A DNA stretch of 34,062 bases from Streptomyces xiaopingdaonensis (GTDB lineage: Bacteria; Actinomycetota; Actinomycetes; Streptomycetales; Streptomycetaceae). Within the stretch, counting starts at the first letter, position 1; each line of letters begins with the position of its first letter. The notes under the pieces were generated by a model. That model was not told where the DNA came from and ran no database searches. It saw only the letters and a list, made by a program, of their open reading frames with translations. The DNA lies in the NCBI RefSeq assembly GCF_000262345.1, contig NZ_AJTQ01000199.1, positions 1 through 34,062 of the forward strand, written 5' to 3'. This document shows, in pieces, positions 1 to 7,160 of this stretch. Position numbers and translations under genes: made by a program.

Positions 1-170
1 CGCCGTTCGTGCTGGCGCCCGGGCGCCTCCCCGACCGCATCCTCGCCGGTGCGGCCGAGGCCGGCGCCGAGCTCGTCGCGCCCGTGCTCGGCGCCGCCCC
101 CGAGGTCGTACGGATCGTCGCGGCGCGCTACGCCGAGGCGTCGGCCGACGCCTTGCCCGCGGCGGCCTGA
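1..170 (+). CDS. sirohydrochlorin chelatase (CbiX/SirB family), C-terminal fragment
   Basis: Only the last 55 codons are present; the reading frame is open from the window edge (first full codon at base 3) to TGA at 168-170. The piece begins PFVLAPGRLPDRI and continues with a segment containing VAPVLGAAPEVVRIV, which resembles the end of actinobacterial CbiX/SirB-type chelatases, where the pattern 'P..L.PG...D.I' is followed by 'PVLGA.PE...V...R'. These enzymes insert a metal (iron for sirohaem) into sirohydrochlorin, and in Streptomyces they commonly sit beside sulfate-assimilation genes. The active-site histidines would lie upstream, outside the window, so the reaction cannot be confirmed. 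Its last 43 bases overlap the antisense 3' end of the winged-helix gene. The call rests on a short fragment. Confidence 0.68.
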   Translation, partial: PFVLAPGRLPDRILAGAAEAGAELVAPVLGAAPEVVRIVAARYAEASADALPAAA

Positions 171-724
171 CCGTCCGGCAGGTACTTGTACCCGACCCGT
201 CGGACCGTGACGATCCGGTCGCGGTGCGCGCGGCCGAGCTTGCGGCGGAGCCGCGCGATGTGCACGTCGACGGTGCGACCGTCGCCGACGTGTGCGTATC
301 CCCATACGGCGCCGACGAGCTGCTCCCGCGAGTGCACACGCGCCGGGTGGGCCACGAGGTGCGCGAGGAGTTCGAACTCCAGGTAGGTGAGGTCGAGTTG
401 GCGCCCCTCGACGCGTGCGAGACGGCGCTCGGCGTCCACCTCCACCGCGTCGCGGGCCGGCGGGGCGGCCTGGGGCGGGGTCGGCGGGTGCGCGGCGCCG
501 GCGAGGAGCCGGGCCGGATCGGTCCCGGCCGGCACCAGGACGAGGTAGCCGACGAGGGGCGCCGAGGTCCCCTCGCGCGGGAGCCCATCGGTTTCGCTCG
601 GCTCGCGGACGACGCGGAGCCTGCGTTCGGCGGAGCCGCCGCGGGCCGGTTCGGCGCCGAGGCCGAGAGCGGCGAGGTCCGCGCTGGTCAACGGGGCGAG
701 CCCGGGGAGGTCTTGGACGGTCAC
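128..724 (-). CDS. stand-alone OmpR/PhoB-type winged-helix DNA-binding protein
   Basis: This predicted regulator has 198 residues. The start chosen is GTG at 724-722, because GAAGGAG lies 9 bases upstream; the open frame continues upstream but there it is Arg/Pro-rich and not convincing as coding. Residues about 94-182 form a trans_reg_C winged helix: LDLTYLEFELLAHLVAHP, the recognition-helix region TVDVHIARLRRKLG, and the wing VTVRRVGYKYL. No receiver domain is present. The first 90 residues hold a short region around LVGYLVLVPAG of unknown role, so this is not a normal two-component response regulator. In Streptomyces, winged-helix proteins of this kind often occur next to sirohaem and sulfur-assimilation genes; a link to the neighbouring chelatase is inference. 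The last 43 bases run antisense into the chelatase gene. Confidence 0.8.
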   Translation of the reverse strand: MTVQDLPGLAPLTSADLAALGLGAEPARGGSAERRLRVVREPSETDGLPREGTSAPLVGYLVLVPAGTDPARLLAGAAHPPTPPQAAPPARDAVEVDAERRLARVEGRQLDLTYLEFELLAHLVAHPARVHSREQLVGAVWGYAHVGDGRTVDVHIARLRRKLGRAHRDRIVTVRRVGYKYLPDGQAAAGKASADASA

Positions 725-1199
725 GGCTGCGTGCTCCTTCGAGAGGTGAAGCGGGGACCGGAGGGGCCGCGCCGAAGGGAACGGCCGTCCGGGGAAGGGC
801 GTGCAGACGCGGGCGCCGCACCACGCGGTGCCCCGTACCGGGGAACGTGGAAGCGGAAGGCGGAGGGAGCCGGGGCGGTCCGCCGCGGCCGGAGGGCCGC
901 CGGTGTGGCCGGGCGCGGCGCGCGCGTCAGCGGAGGACGCAGCCCGCACAGAGGGCGCTGGCGTGCCGTCGGAGGTCGACGTGCAGCCGCGCTACGAGGT
1001 TCGCATACTGGCTCACGCCAAGTGAGCATGCCAGCACGGAGGTTCGGCGTCAACGCGCGGCCTGCGGCGGCGGCCGGGAGCCGCCGCCCGTACGGAGGTG
1101 GGAGAATCGGCGCGTGCACCTCCGGCGCGGACCCGCCGCGGGAAGACGGCGGTACGGAAGGGCCGGGGTGCGGAGCCGGTGAGCGCAGGAGAGCACAGC
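725..1199. promoter_or_regulatory. divergent intergenic region with short inverted repeat
   Basis: This 475-base stretch separates the minus-strand winged-helix gene from the plus-strand pentapeptide gene and should hold both promoters. I see no credible gene in it; the open frames are GC-bias shadows. The clearest structure is a perfect 6-bp inverted repeat, GCTCAC (1011-1016) and GTGAGC (1022-1027), separated by 5 bases in the least GC-rich part of the region. It could be an operator, for instance for autoregulation by the winged-helix protein, but that is inference. No confident -10/-35 pair was identified. Confidence 0.35.
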
Positions 1200-2021
1200 A
1201 TGCCGAAACCCGTGGAAGACCAGCACGCCCTCCGGGCCGAGTGCGGCAGTTGCTTCGGGCTCTGCTGCGTCGCGCTGCCCCTCACCGCGTCCGCCGACTT
1301 CGCCGCGGACAAGGCGGCGGGCACCCCGTGCACGCACCTGCGCGAGGACTTCGGGTGCGGAATCCACGGCCGCCTCCGCGCGGAGGGCTTCCCCGGGTGC
1401 GAGGCGTACGACTGCTTCGGCGCCGGACAGCGCGTCTCGCAGCGGACCTTCGGCGGACGCGACTGGCGGCGCCACCCGGAGGCGGCGGAGCGGATGTTCG
1501 CCGCGCTCCCCGTCGTGCAGCAACTCCACCAACTGCTCTGGTACTTGGACGACGCCCTGACCCGCACCGCGGCCCGCGCCCTCGGCCCGCGACTGCGCGC
1601 CCTGCGGGAGGAGACCGACGCGCTGGCGGGCAGCCCGCCCGAGGCGCTCGCGACCCTCGACGTCGCCGCGCACCGGGGCCGCGTCGACCCCCTGCTGGAG
1701 CGCACGAGCGCACTCGTCCGCGCCCGCGTCCCGGGCGGCGGCCGCGACCGCAGGCGCGCCGACCTGCTGGGGGCCCGGCTGCGCGGTGCCGACCTGCGCG
1801 GGGCCGACCTGCGGGGCTCCGTGCTCATCGCCGCCGACCTCACCGGTGCCGACCTGCGCGAGGCCGACCTCATCGGCGCCGACCTGCGGGACGCGCGCCT
1901 CCACGGCGCCGACCTCACCGACGCCCTCTTCCTCACCCGCCCCCAACTCGCCTCGGCACAGGGCGACTTGTCGACAAGGCCGCCGCACCCGCTGACGCGG
2001 CCGGCCCACTGGCGCGGCTGA
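1200..2021 (+). CDS. cysteine-cluster (YkgJ-like) protein fused to pentapeptide repeats
   Basis: The protein has 273 residues; ATG at 1200 is preceded by an AGGAG. Two parts are visible. The N-terminus carries eight cysteines: C15, C18, C22 and C23 in the pattern CxxCxxxCC, then C44, C53, C67 and C72. That spacing resembles the YkgJ/UPF0153 family, which is thought to bind zinc or an iron-sulfur cluster. The middle (about 75-180) is mostly helical and has no motif I recognise. Residues about 186-245 are roughly ten A(D/N)LxG-type pentapeptide repeats, for example [11 protein letters not shown], predicted to form a right-handed quadrilateral beta-helix. There is no signal peptide or membrane segment, so it should be cytosolic. 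The biological role is unknown; pentapeptide proteins can mimic DNA or act as scaffolds, but nothing here decides that. It converges with the DUF1697 gene. Confidence 0.82.
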   Translation: MPKPVEDQHALRAECGSCFGLCCVALPLTASADFAADKAAGTPCTHLREDFGCGIHGRLRAEGFPGCEAYDCFGAGQRVSQRTFGGRDWRRHPEAAERMFAALPVVQQLHQLLWYLDDALTRTAARALGPRLRALREETDALAGSPPEALATLDVAAHRGRVDPLLERTSALVRARVPGGGRDRRRADLLGARLRGADLRGADLRGSVLIAADLTGADLREADLIGADLRDARLHGADLTDALFLTRPQLASAQGDLSTRPPHPLTRPAHWRG

Positions 2022-2040
2022 AGGGCCCGTGCCTCAGCCG
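2015..2040. terminator. bidirectional terminator-like hairpin made from both stop codons
   Basis: CGGCTGA (2015-2021) and TCAGCCG (2034-2040) form a perfect 7-bp stem with a 12-base loop. The left arm contains the TGA of the plus-strand pentapeptide gene; the right arm contains the stop (TCA on the plus strand) of the minus-strand DUF1697 gene. There is no T-tract. It fits a compact intrinsic hairpin between convergent genes. Confidence 0.5.
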
Positions 2041-2573
2041 GTGAGCTCGATGAGCCGCTCCAACGTCCGCCAGTTGCGTCCCGTCATCGTCAACTGCGGG
2101 CGTACGGCCGTGAGTGCGGAGCTCAGTCGGCTTCGTCCCATGCCGTGCGGGAAGTAGCAGTAGACGGCGCGGCCCACCGGGTGGAACTCGTCCGGTGCGT
2201 AGTCGGCCGGAGAGAGGACGTCGAAGTGGCCGGTTTCGGGGGTCTCCTCGAGGAGGAGGACGAGCACCTTGGCCGGGTCCAGCTCCGCCACCGGCAGCGG
2301 GCAGGCAGCCGCGATCTGCCGCAGTTCCTCACCGGTGCGGACGAGGCACTGCACCCGAGTCCCGAACCGCTCCGCTATCGCCCGCTCCAGTACGGGGCCC
2401 GGCTCCGGCTCCTCCGTGCGGAAGACGGCGTTGCCGCTCTGGAGGTAGGTGCGCACGTCCGTCCATCCCAACCCGGCGATGAGCGCCCGGAGTTCGGCCA
2501 TCGGAATCCGTCGGTGACCGCCGACGTTGACACCTCTCAGCAGCGCCGCGTAGGTACGCGTGGTGGTAGCCAT
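2034..2573 (-). CDS. DUF1697 domain-containing protein
   Basis: The protein has 179 residues and ATG at 2573, with AGGA 7 bases upstream. It opens with YAALLRGVNVGGHRRIPM and continues with LIAGLGWTDVRTYLQSGN, the two hallmark stretches of DUF1697 (the 'LRGINVGG' and 'YiqSGNv.f' motifs). The length matches the family (about 175-185), so it looks complete. DUF1697 proteins are small cytosolic alpha/beta proteins of unknown function, widespread in soil bacteria. It lies about 70 bases downstream of the membrane-anchored protein on the same strand, so the two may be co-transcribed. Its 3' end converges with the pentapeptide gene at the shared stop-codon hairpin. Confidence 0.88.
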   Translation of the reverse strand: MATTTRTYAALLRGVNVGGHRRIPMAELRALIAGLGWTDVRTYLQSGNAVFRTEEPEPGPVLERAIAERFGTRVQCLVRTGEELRQIAAACPLPVAELDPAKVLVLLLEETPETGHFDVLSPADYAPDEFHPVGRAVYCYFPHGMGRSRLSSALTAVRPQLTMTGRNWRTLERLIELTG

Positions 2574-2641
2574 GCGGAAATCCTATGGCGGTACGCCGGC
2601 CCCGGCAGTGTGCCCGCGAAACCCGGCCCCGACCGCACGCC

Positions 2642-3409
2642 TCAGCGGTGCTTCTTCCCCTCGACGTACGCCAGCTCGACGCGCCCGTCGCTGTCCGTCT
2701 CCACCCGGTAGGTGTTCCACGCCTTGTAGCCCCGCGCCACTTCGCCCGTCTTCCTGGCGTAGCAGCGGTACTCCGTGGGCTCACCGCGCTCCACCATCGT
2801 CCTCCGGGGCATGCGGTCGCAGTAGGGCTTCTCCCCCGAACTCCGCGTGCGTTCCCAGGCTTTCGCGTGCACGGCCTCGCGGAACAGCGGCATCCGCACG
2901 GGCCTGACGGTCTGCTCCCAGGTGGCCTTCCTGCCGCCCGGCACCGGAAGCGGCACCTTCAGCTCAGTGATGCTGACCCGGTAGTCGACCTCGATGTCCT
3001 TGTACCGCGCGGTGCATCCGAAGACCTCGTCCCGGAGCACGGCGTCGCCGCAGTCGATCGGCACGACGGCTTCCGCGTCGCCGAGCATCGGCACGAGGTC
3101 CTCGTAGATCTCGTCCTTCACCTGCCCGATGCCGACGCGCTTCTCCTGGGGCCGCGGCCTCCGCACGGGTTCGTCGGGGTTGTCCTCGAAGGCGGTCCTG
3201 CGGACCTGGACGACCTCGGCCCTGTCGAAGGGCGGCTCCTTCTCCCACGCCTCCCTCTCGTCGGCGTCCGAGTGCACCTTCGGGACCACGACGAAGAAGA
3301 CGGCGTAGACGACACCGCCCACGACGGCGAGGACCACCGCTCCGATCAGCCCCACGATGATGCACGAGAGGGCCCGGACGGTCCTCTCCTGCGGCTCGCT
3401 GTCCCCCAC
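2642..3409 (-). CDS. single-pass membrane-anchored protein with DUF4333-like extracytoplasmic domain
   Basis: The protein has 255 residues; the start is GTG at 3409, with GGGAG about 8 bases upstream. Residues about 14-43 form one strongly hydrophobic segment ending VVYAVFFVVVPKV, and the remainder is hydrophilic, which suggests an N-in anchor with the bulk outside the cell. Residues about 95-150 contain VKDEIYEDLV, PIDCGD and FGCTARYKDIEVDYRVSI. This 'V...dl...v.C......f.C.a...d' pattern resembles the small DUF4333 fold of actinobacterial secreted proteins. Cysteines fall as C120/C132 and C197/C216, two possible disulfides outside the membrane (C16 lies in the anchor). I do not recognise the C-terminal 80 residues. 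No function can be given. Confidence 0.72.
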   Translation of the reverse strand: MGDSEPQERTVRALSCIIVGLIGAVVLAVVGGVVYAVFFVVVPKVHSDADEREAWEKEPPFDRAEVVQVRRTAFEDNPDEPVRRPRPQEKRVGIGQVKDEIYEDLVPMLGDAEAVVPIDCGDAVLRDEVFGCTARYKDIEVDYRVSITELKVPLPVPGGRKATWEQTVRPVRMPLFREAVHAKAWERTRSSGEKPYCDRMPRRTMVERGEPTEYRCYARKTGEVARGYKAWNTYRVETDSDGRVELAYVEGKKHR

Positions 3410-3560
3410 CGCCCACGCTCCCCGCGTTCGTACCCCCGCTGCCGGCGCCGCCGGACGCGACAGGTCCCGGCCGCCCGGCCGTTCATGCCTCCCGTGCGTG
3501 AACGACCCCTGTACGGCGACTGGTTGCCCTGACGCGTCCGCGCGGCGCCGTCGCGGTGGC

Positions 3561-4997
3561 TCAGTCCTTGCCGAGCATGCCCTTGGCGCGCCGCTTCACG
3601 CCACGGCCGACACGCCGCACGCCGCCGCCCGACTGGTCGAGCCGGGCCTCCAGCGACGCCGTCCGCTTCTCCAGCGAGGCGGTGAGCTTGCGCAACTCCT
3701 TGTTTTCCGCCTCGACTTCGCGGAGCTGCGCCGCGGTCTTCTCCCGTCCGCGCCTGGCCGTCACCGCCTGCTCGCGCAGCCAGGCCATGCGGTAGCCGAG
3801 AGCGCCGTCGTCGCTGCCGTCCCAGGACGTGACGGACGGCGGCAGTTCGAGCGCGTCGAGGGCCTTCTGCCATGCCTTGCCGCCGTCGCCGTGGCTGAAG
3901 GTGTTCTGCACGCCGTTCCGGTCGAGGAAATCGGTGTAGCGGCGGAACCGCTCCGCGTGGTTCTTGCGGAGCGCCGTGTAGTCGGCCTCGGCCAGGAGGT
4001 CGGCGGGCGCGGTGCCGGCCTCGACCTCGCGGAGCAGGCGGTGCGGGATCTCGAAGTACCGGCACAGCTCCAGCGTCCGCGAGTCGTGTGCGAGGACGAC
4101 GCTGGGGGTGCCGGCGAGGAGCGCGGCCATGTTGCCGTGGATGCGGGTGCCGAACGAGAAGTCGTGCTCGGCGAGTTCGGCCATCCAGGTCGCGGGGTCG
4201 ACGGGCACGCGGGTGTGGCCGCCGCGCACCAGCGGGTGGCTGCGCAGCCCCGGCAGCGGCTTCCGCCGGTTGCCGGCCACCGAGGTGTCGCCCCAGAAGA
4301 GCAGCTCGGCGTCGGTGAGGTTCTGCGCGTAGTACGTCAGCTCCGGGTGGAGCGAGAGGGCGTGCGCGGTGAGTTCCGCTATGCCGCCCTCCTTCTCCGC
4401 CTGCGAGGAGACGTTGACGGCGACCCGCGAGCCGGCGTCGAGCGGCTTCGCCTCCAGCTCGGGGAAGGTGTCGCCGTGCCAGAACATCGACGGGCAGCCG
4501 ATGACCTCGACGTCCTTGAAGCCGAGCTTCTTCAGGTAGTCGGCGGTGAGCTCGCCGCGCACGCCGACGCTCGCCGAGCGGTTGAGGACGGCCTTCATGA
4601 ACCGCCGCACGGACACCGAGATGTCGTCGAGCCGCCCGGTGTCGTACTCGGTGCTCGCCTGCGCGCCCACGCCGACGACGACCACGGGTATCTTCAACTG
4701 CTCGATGAGCGTGGACAGTTTGTCGAGCGACTTGCCGAAGCTCGGCCGGAACGCGTTGGCCAGCGGCACGGCGTAGAGGTCGAACCGCTCGTTGATCCGC
4801 GCCGCATTCTCCTTCGAGGAGTCGGTGCGCAGGCCCGCGGCGACCACCTCGGTGCCCGGGACGGTGAGCTGCTTGTGCACCGCGTCGCTGAAGAGCAGGT
4901 TGCCCGAGTTGGTGCCCATCAGGTCCTGGTGGATGAACTCTTCGTGGGTGACGACGTCGAACGGGCTCTTGCCCGCCCGCATCACGATCTCTTTCAC
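3561..4997 (-). CDS. polysaccharide pyruvyl transferase family protein with coiled-coil/basic tail
   Basis: The protein has 478 residues. The start is GTG at 4997 just after AAGGAG, though the ATG five codons later (4982) is also possible. Residues about 10-370 match the polysaccharide pyruvyl transferase fold (CsaB/PssM type): NSGNLLFSDA near the N-terminus, VVVVGVGAQAS, VIGCPSMF, and the signature FSFGTRIHGNMAALLAGTPS. Such enzymes transfer pyruvate from phosphoenolpyruvate to form ketals on cell-surface sugars or polyols. About 405-455 is a heptad-rich coiled coil (REVEAENKELRKL, ASLEKRTASLEARL). It is followed by a glycine/arginine/lysine tail (RRVGRGVKRRAKGM) that could touch the membrane or a polymer. 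It is third in an operon after the CDP-ribitol synthase and the TagF-like polymerase (63-base gap), so I infer that it decorates the polymer those enzymes make. Confidence 0.88.
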   Translation of the reverse strand: MKEIVMRAGKSPFDVVTHEEFIHQDLMGTNSGNLLFSDAVHKQLTVPGTEVVAAGLRTDSSKENAARINERFDLYAVPLANAFRPSFGKSLDKLSTLIEQLKIPVVVVGVGAQASTEYDTGRLDDISVSVRRFMKAVLNRSASVGVRGELTADYLKKLGFKDVEVIGCPSMFWHGDTFPELEAKPLDAGSRVAVNVSSQAEKEGGIAELTAHALSLHPELTYYAQNLTDAELLFWGDTSVAGNRRKPLPGLRSHPLVRGGHTRVPVDPATWMAELAEHDFSFGTRIHGNMAALLAGTPSVVLAHDSRTLELCRYFEIPHRLLREVEAGTAPADLLAEADYTALRKNHAERFRRYTDFLDRNGVQNTFSHGDGGKAWQKALDALELPPSVTSWDGSDDGALGYRMAWLREQAVTARRGREKTAAQLREVEAENKELRKLTASLEKRTASLEARLDQSGGGVRRVGRGVKRRAKGMLGKD

Positions 4998-5060
4998 GCT
5001 TCTCCTTGCTGCGTTGCCCTGCTGATGGCGGGTGCGCGGCTCACCGGCGCGCCTCGGGGT

Positions 5061-7160
5061 TCATCGGACGGTGCCCTCGACGGTCGCCGGGGTCTCGGTC
5101 GCCGGGACCTCGCGCGCGCCCGTCAGCGGCTCGTCCTCGGCCGCCGACTGCGCCGCCTGCTCGGCGTTGCGCGCCTCGGCACGCGCCGCGAGCGCCTCGA
5201 CGGCGGCCTCGAACCGCTGCTGTGCGGGCGGCTCCTCGGGCCCGAGCAGGTACGAGGTCAGCTCGGCACGGGCACCGGCGCGCGGGTCCTCCTCGCCGCG
5301 GACGGCGGCGAGGAAGGCGTCGAGTCCGCGTGCGTCGTTGTCGAGGATCTCCGCGGCGCGCACGGCGGTGTTGCGCCGGGCGAACTCGGTGGCGCCGAGC
5401 CCCGCCGAGTCGGTGACGGCGTAGGGCTTGCCGCTCGCCAGGAAGTCGGAGACGACGCTGGATATGTCGGAGACGAGGCCGTCCGAGGCGTTGAAGCACT
5501 CGTAGAGCGCCGGCGCGGGGCCCGTGACGGTGCGGTGCTCCCATGCGGGGAACGACCGCCAGAACGCCTCGTTCCAGCGGGCGGTGAGGTCCGCCGCCTC
5601 CGGCGACGTCCGCGGGTCGCGGAGCGCGTCCCGGGCCGTCTCCGCCTCGTCGACGCCTTCGGCGGCGCTCGCGTGGAGCCGCTCCATCTCCGCCTCGATA
5701 CGGGCGAGTTCGGCGCGCGCGGCGGCCGTACCGTCGGCGCCCCGCGAGGCGTCGGCCGCGAACTCCGGTGCCTCGGCGCGGCGTTCGGCGGCCGCGCGGA
5801 GCAACTCCGTGATCCTCGCGTCCGCTTCGAGCGCCTCCCGCGACCGCGTCCCGGTGAACGGGTGCGGCTTGTAGACGACGCGTACCGGCGGTTCTGCGGC
5901 GAGCAGTCCGCGGACGATGTTCTCGCCCGCGAGCATCAGCGAGGTGTTCCCCGGGTCGTCGGTCCACCCCTCCCAGGTGGGCGCGTAGAGCACGGTCGGC
6001 ATCGCCTCCGGACGCCGCGGTCCCTGGATCGGGGCGAGTTGGGGGCGGCCGACCTCGACGACCGCGTCGTCCCGCACGCCGACGTCGGCGAGCGCGTACC
6101 GGTCGCGCCCCGCCTTGCCCGCCGTCCACACCTCGTCGTAGACCTTGCTGTACGGGTTGATGCTGGCGATCTTGTCGCTGTCGCCGTGGCCGATGAAGAC
6201 GTGCTTCATCGTCGGGACCCGCAGCATGTGGATGTTCTTGCCGACGTTGGCCGGGTAGAGCGCCACCCGCACGGAGTCGAGGTCCATGTTCATCAGGTGG
6301 ACGGCCGAGGGCACGCACGCGACGGGCGTGCGGGTCGGTGCCAGCCGGGCGAGCGTGTGCCGCTCGCGGAGGACGACGAGCGGACGCCCGCCGAGCTCCT
6401 CCATCGTCTCCAGCCACATGTTGACCTGGTAGGACGACTCGGCGGAGCCGGAGAAGTAGAGGACGGTCGTGGGCCGGTAGCGGCGCAGCCAGCCGTCGAA
6501 CCACTCCAGGAACTCCTCGCTCGTCGGCGGGAGCAGGTGCGGAAGCAGGTAGCGGGCGAGGAGCCCGGTGTACAGGAGGGTGAGCACGAGCGTCGCACCC
6601 ATGCCGACGTACCCGTAGAAGGAGTCCCCCGTGCGGGCCACGACGAGCACGCCGACGACCGCGAAGAGGTCGAGGTGCTGGACCTTCTCCATGGCGCGGT
6701 TGGTGAGCCAGCCGGGCGGGCCGTCCGCGATCCCCAGTTCGGCGAGGTCGATGTTGCGCGTGATCACCGGGAGCCTGCGCCGTGCGCGGATCTTCGCCGT
6801 GAGCGCGGTGTGCGGGGCCTGGAGCGCGTAGAAGAGGATGAAGCACGCGATGGCGGTGAAGGAGACGGGGTCCTCCGCCATGTCCATCCGGGAGAGCAGC
6901 AGGACGAGCAGGAGCTGCCGGATCAGGAAGCGCAGGGAGAGCCCCGCGCGGAAGCGGCTGAGCCGGTTGAGCAGGTAGCTGCCTCGCCTGTGGAGGTAGT
7001 GGTCGGAGGCGTAGCTGACACCCGCCGCGACGACGAACGTCCACAGGTCGGGCAGGAGCGCCGCCGTCATCAGTACCGGGTAGCTGAGGCCCATGAGGAG
7101 CGCGGCGACGAGCTCGGGTGTCGAGCCCACGCGCAGCATCTGCTGGAGCCGTTGGTTCAT
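5061..7160 (-). CDS. membrane-bound CDP-glycerol/CDP-ribitol glycerophosphotransferase-like polymerase (TagB/TagF family)
   Basis: The protein has 699 residues, and its ATG overlaps the stop of the upstream gene as ATGA (7160-7157), indicating translational coupling. The first 220 residues contain about six hydrophobic segments (for example ELVAALLMGLSYPVLMTAAL and LRFLIRQLLLVLLLSRM). From about 240 a Glyphos_transf (PF04464) domain follows, with the GHGDSDK motif near 320, LYAPTWEGW near 391, VYKPHPF near 427 and LVSDISSVVSDFL near 562. The family transfers polyol phosphate from CDP-glycerol or CDP-ribitol to growing teichoic acid. Between the KPHP and SDISS motifs lies about 115 residues rich in Ala, Glu and Arg with predicted long helices, longer than in classical TagF. 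The C-terminus (about 650-699) is Ala/Glu-rich and probably disordered. Substrate choice, ribitol versus glycerol, is inferred from the upstream gene only. Confidence 0.9.
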   Translation of the reverse strand: MNQRLQQMLRVGSTPELVAALLMGLSYPVLMTAALLPDLWTFVVAAGVSYASDHYLHRRGSYLLNRLSRFRAGLSLRFLIRQLLLVLLLSRMDMAEDPVSFTAIACFILFYALQAPHTALTAKIRARRRLPVITRNIDLAELGIADGPPGWLTNRAMEKVQHLDLFAVVGVLVVARTGDSFYGYVGMGATLVLTLLYTGLLARYLLPHLLPPTSEEFLEWFDGWLRRYRPTTVLYFSGSAESSYQVNMWLETMEELGGRPLVVLRERHTLARLAPTRTPVACVPSAVHLMNMDLDSVRVALYPANVGKNIHMLRVPTMKHVFIGHGDSDKIASINPYSKVYDEVWTAGKAGRDRYALADVGVRDDAVVEVGRPQLAPIQGPRRPEAMPTVLYAPTWEGWTDDPGNTSLMLAGENIVRGLLAAEPPVRVVYKPHPFTGTRSREALEADARITELLRAAAERRAEAPEFAADASRGADGTAAARAELARIEAEMERLHASAAEGVDEAETARDALRDPRTSPEAADLTARWNEAFWRSFPAWEHRTVTGPAPALYECFNASDGLVSDISSVVSDFLASGKPYAVTDSAGLGATEFARRNTAVRAAEILDNDARGLDAFLAAVRGEEDPRAGARAELTSYLLGPEEPPAQQRFEAAVEALAARAEARNAEQAAQSAAEDEPLTGAREVPATETPATVEGTVR

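Noticed and set aside
128..949. The long form of the winged-helix gene starting at 949
   Set aside because: The extra 75 residues are Arg/Pro-rich with no fold, and the GTG at 724 has a good ribosome-binding site.
3468..3481. CGGCCG-CC-CGGCCG hairpin downstream of the pyruvyl transferase
   Set aside because: A two-base loop and no T-tract make it weak, and such GC palindromes are frequent by chance here.
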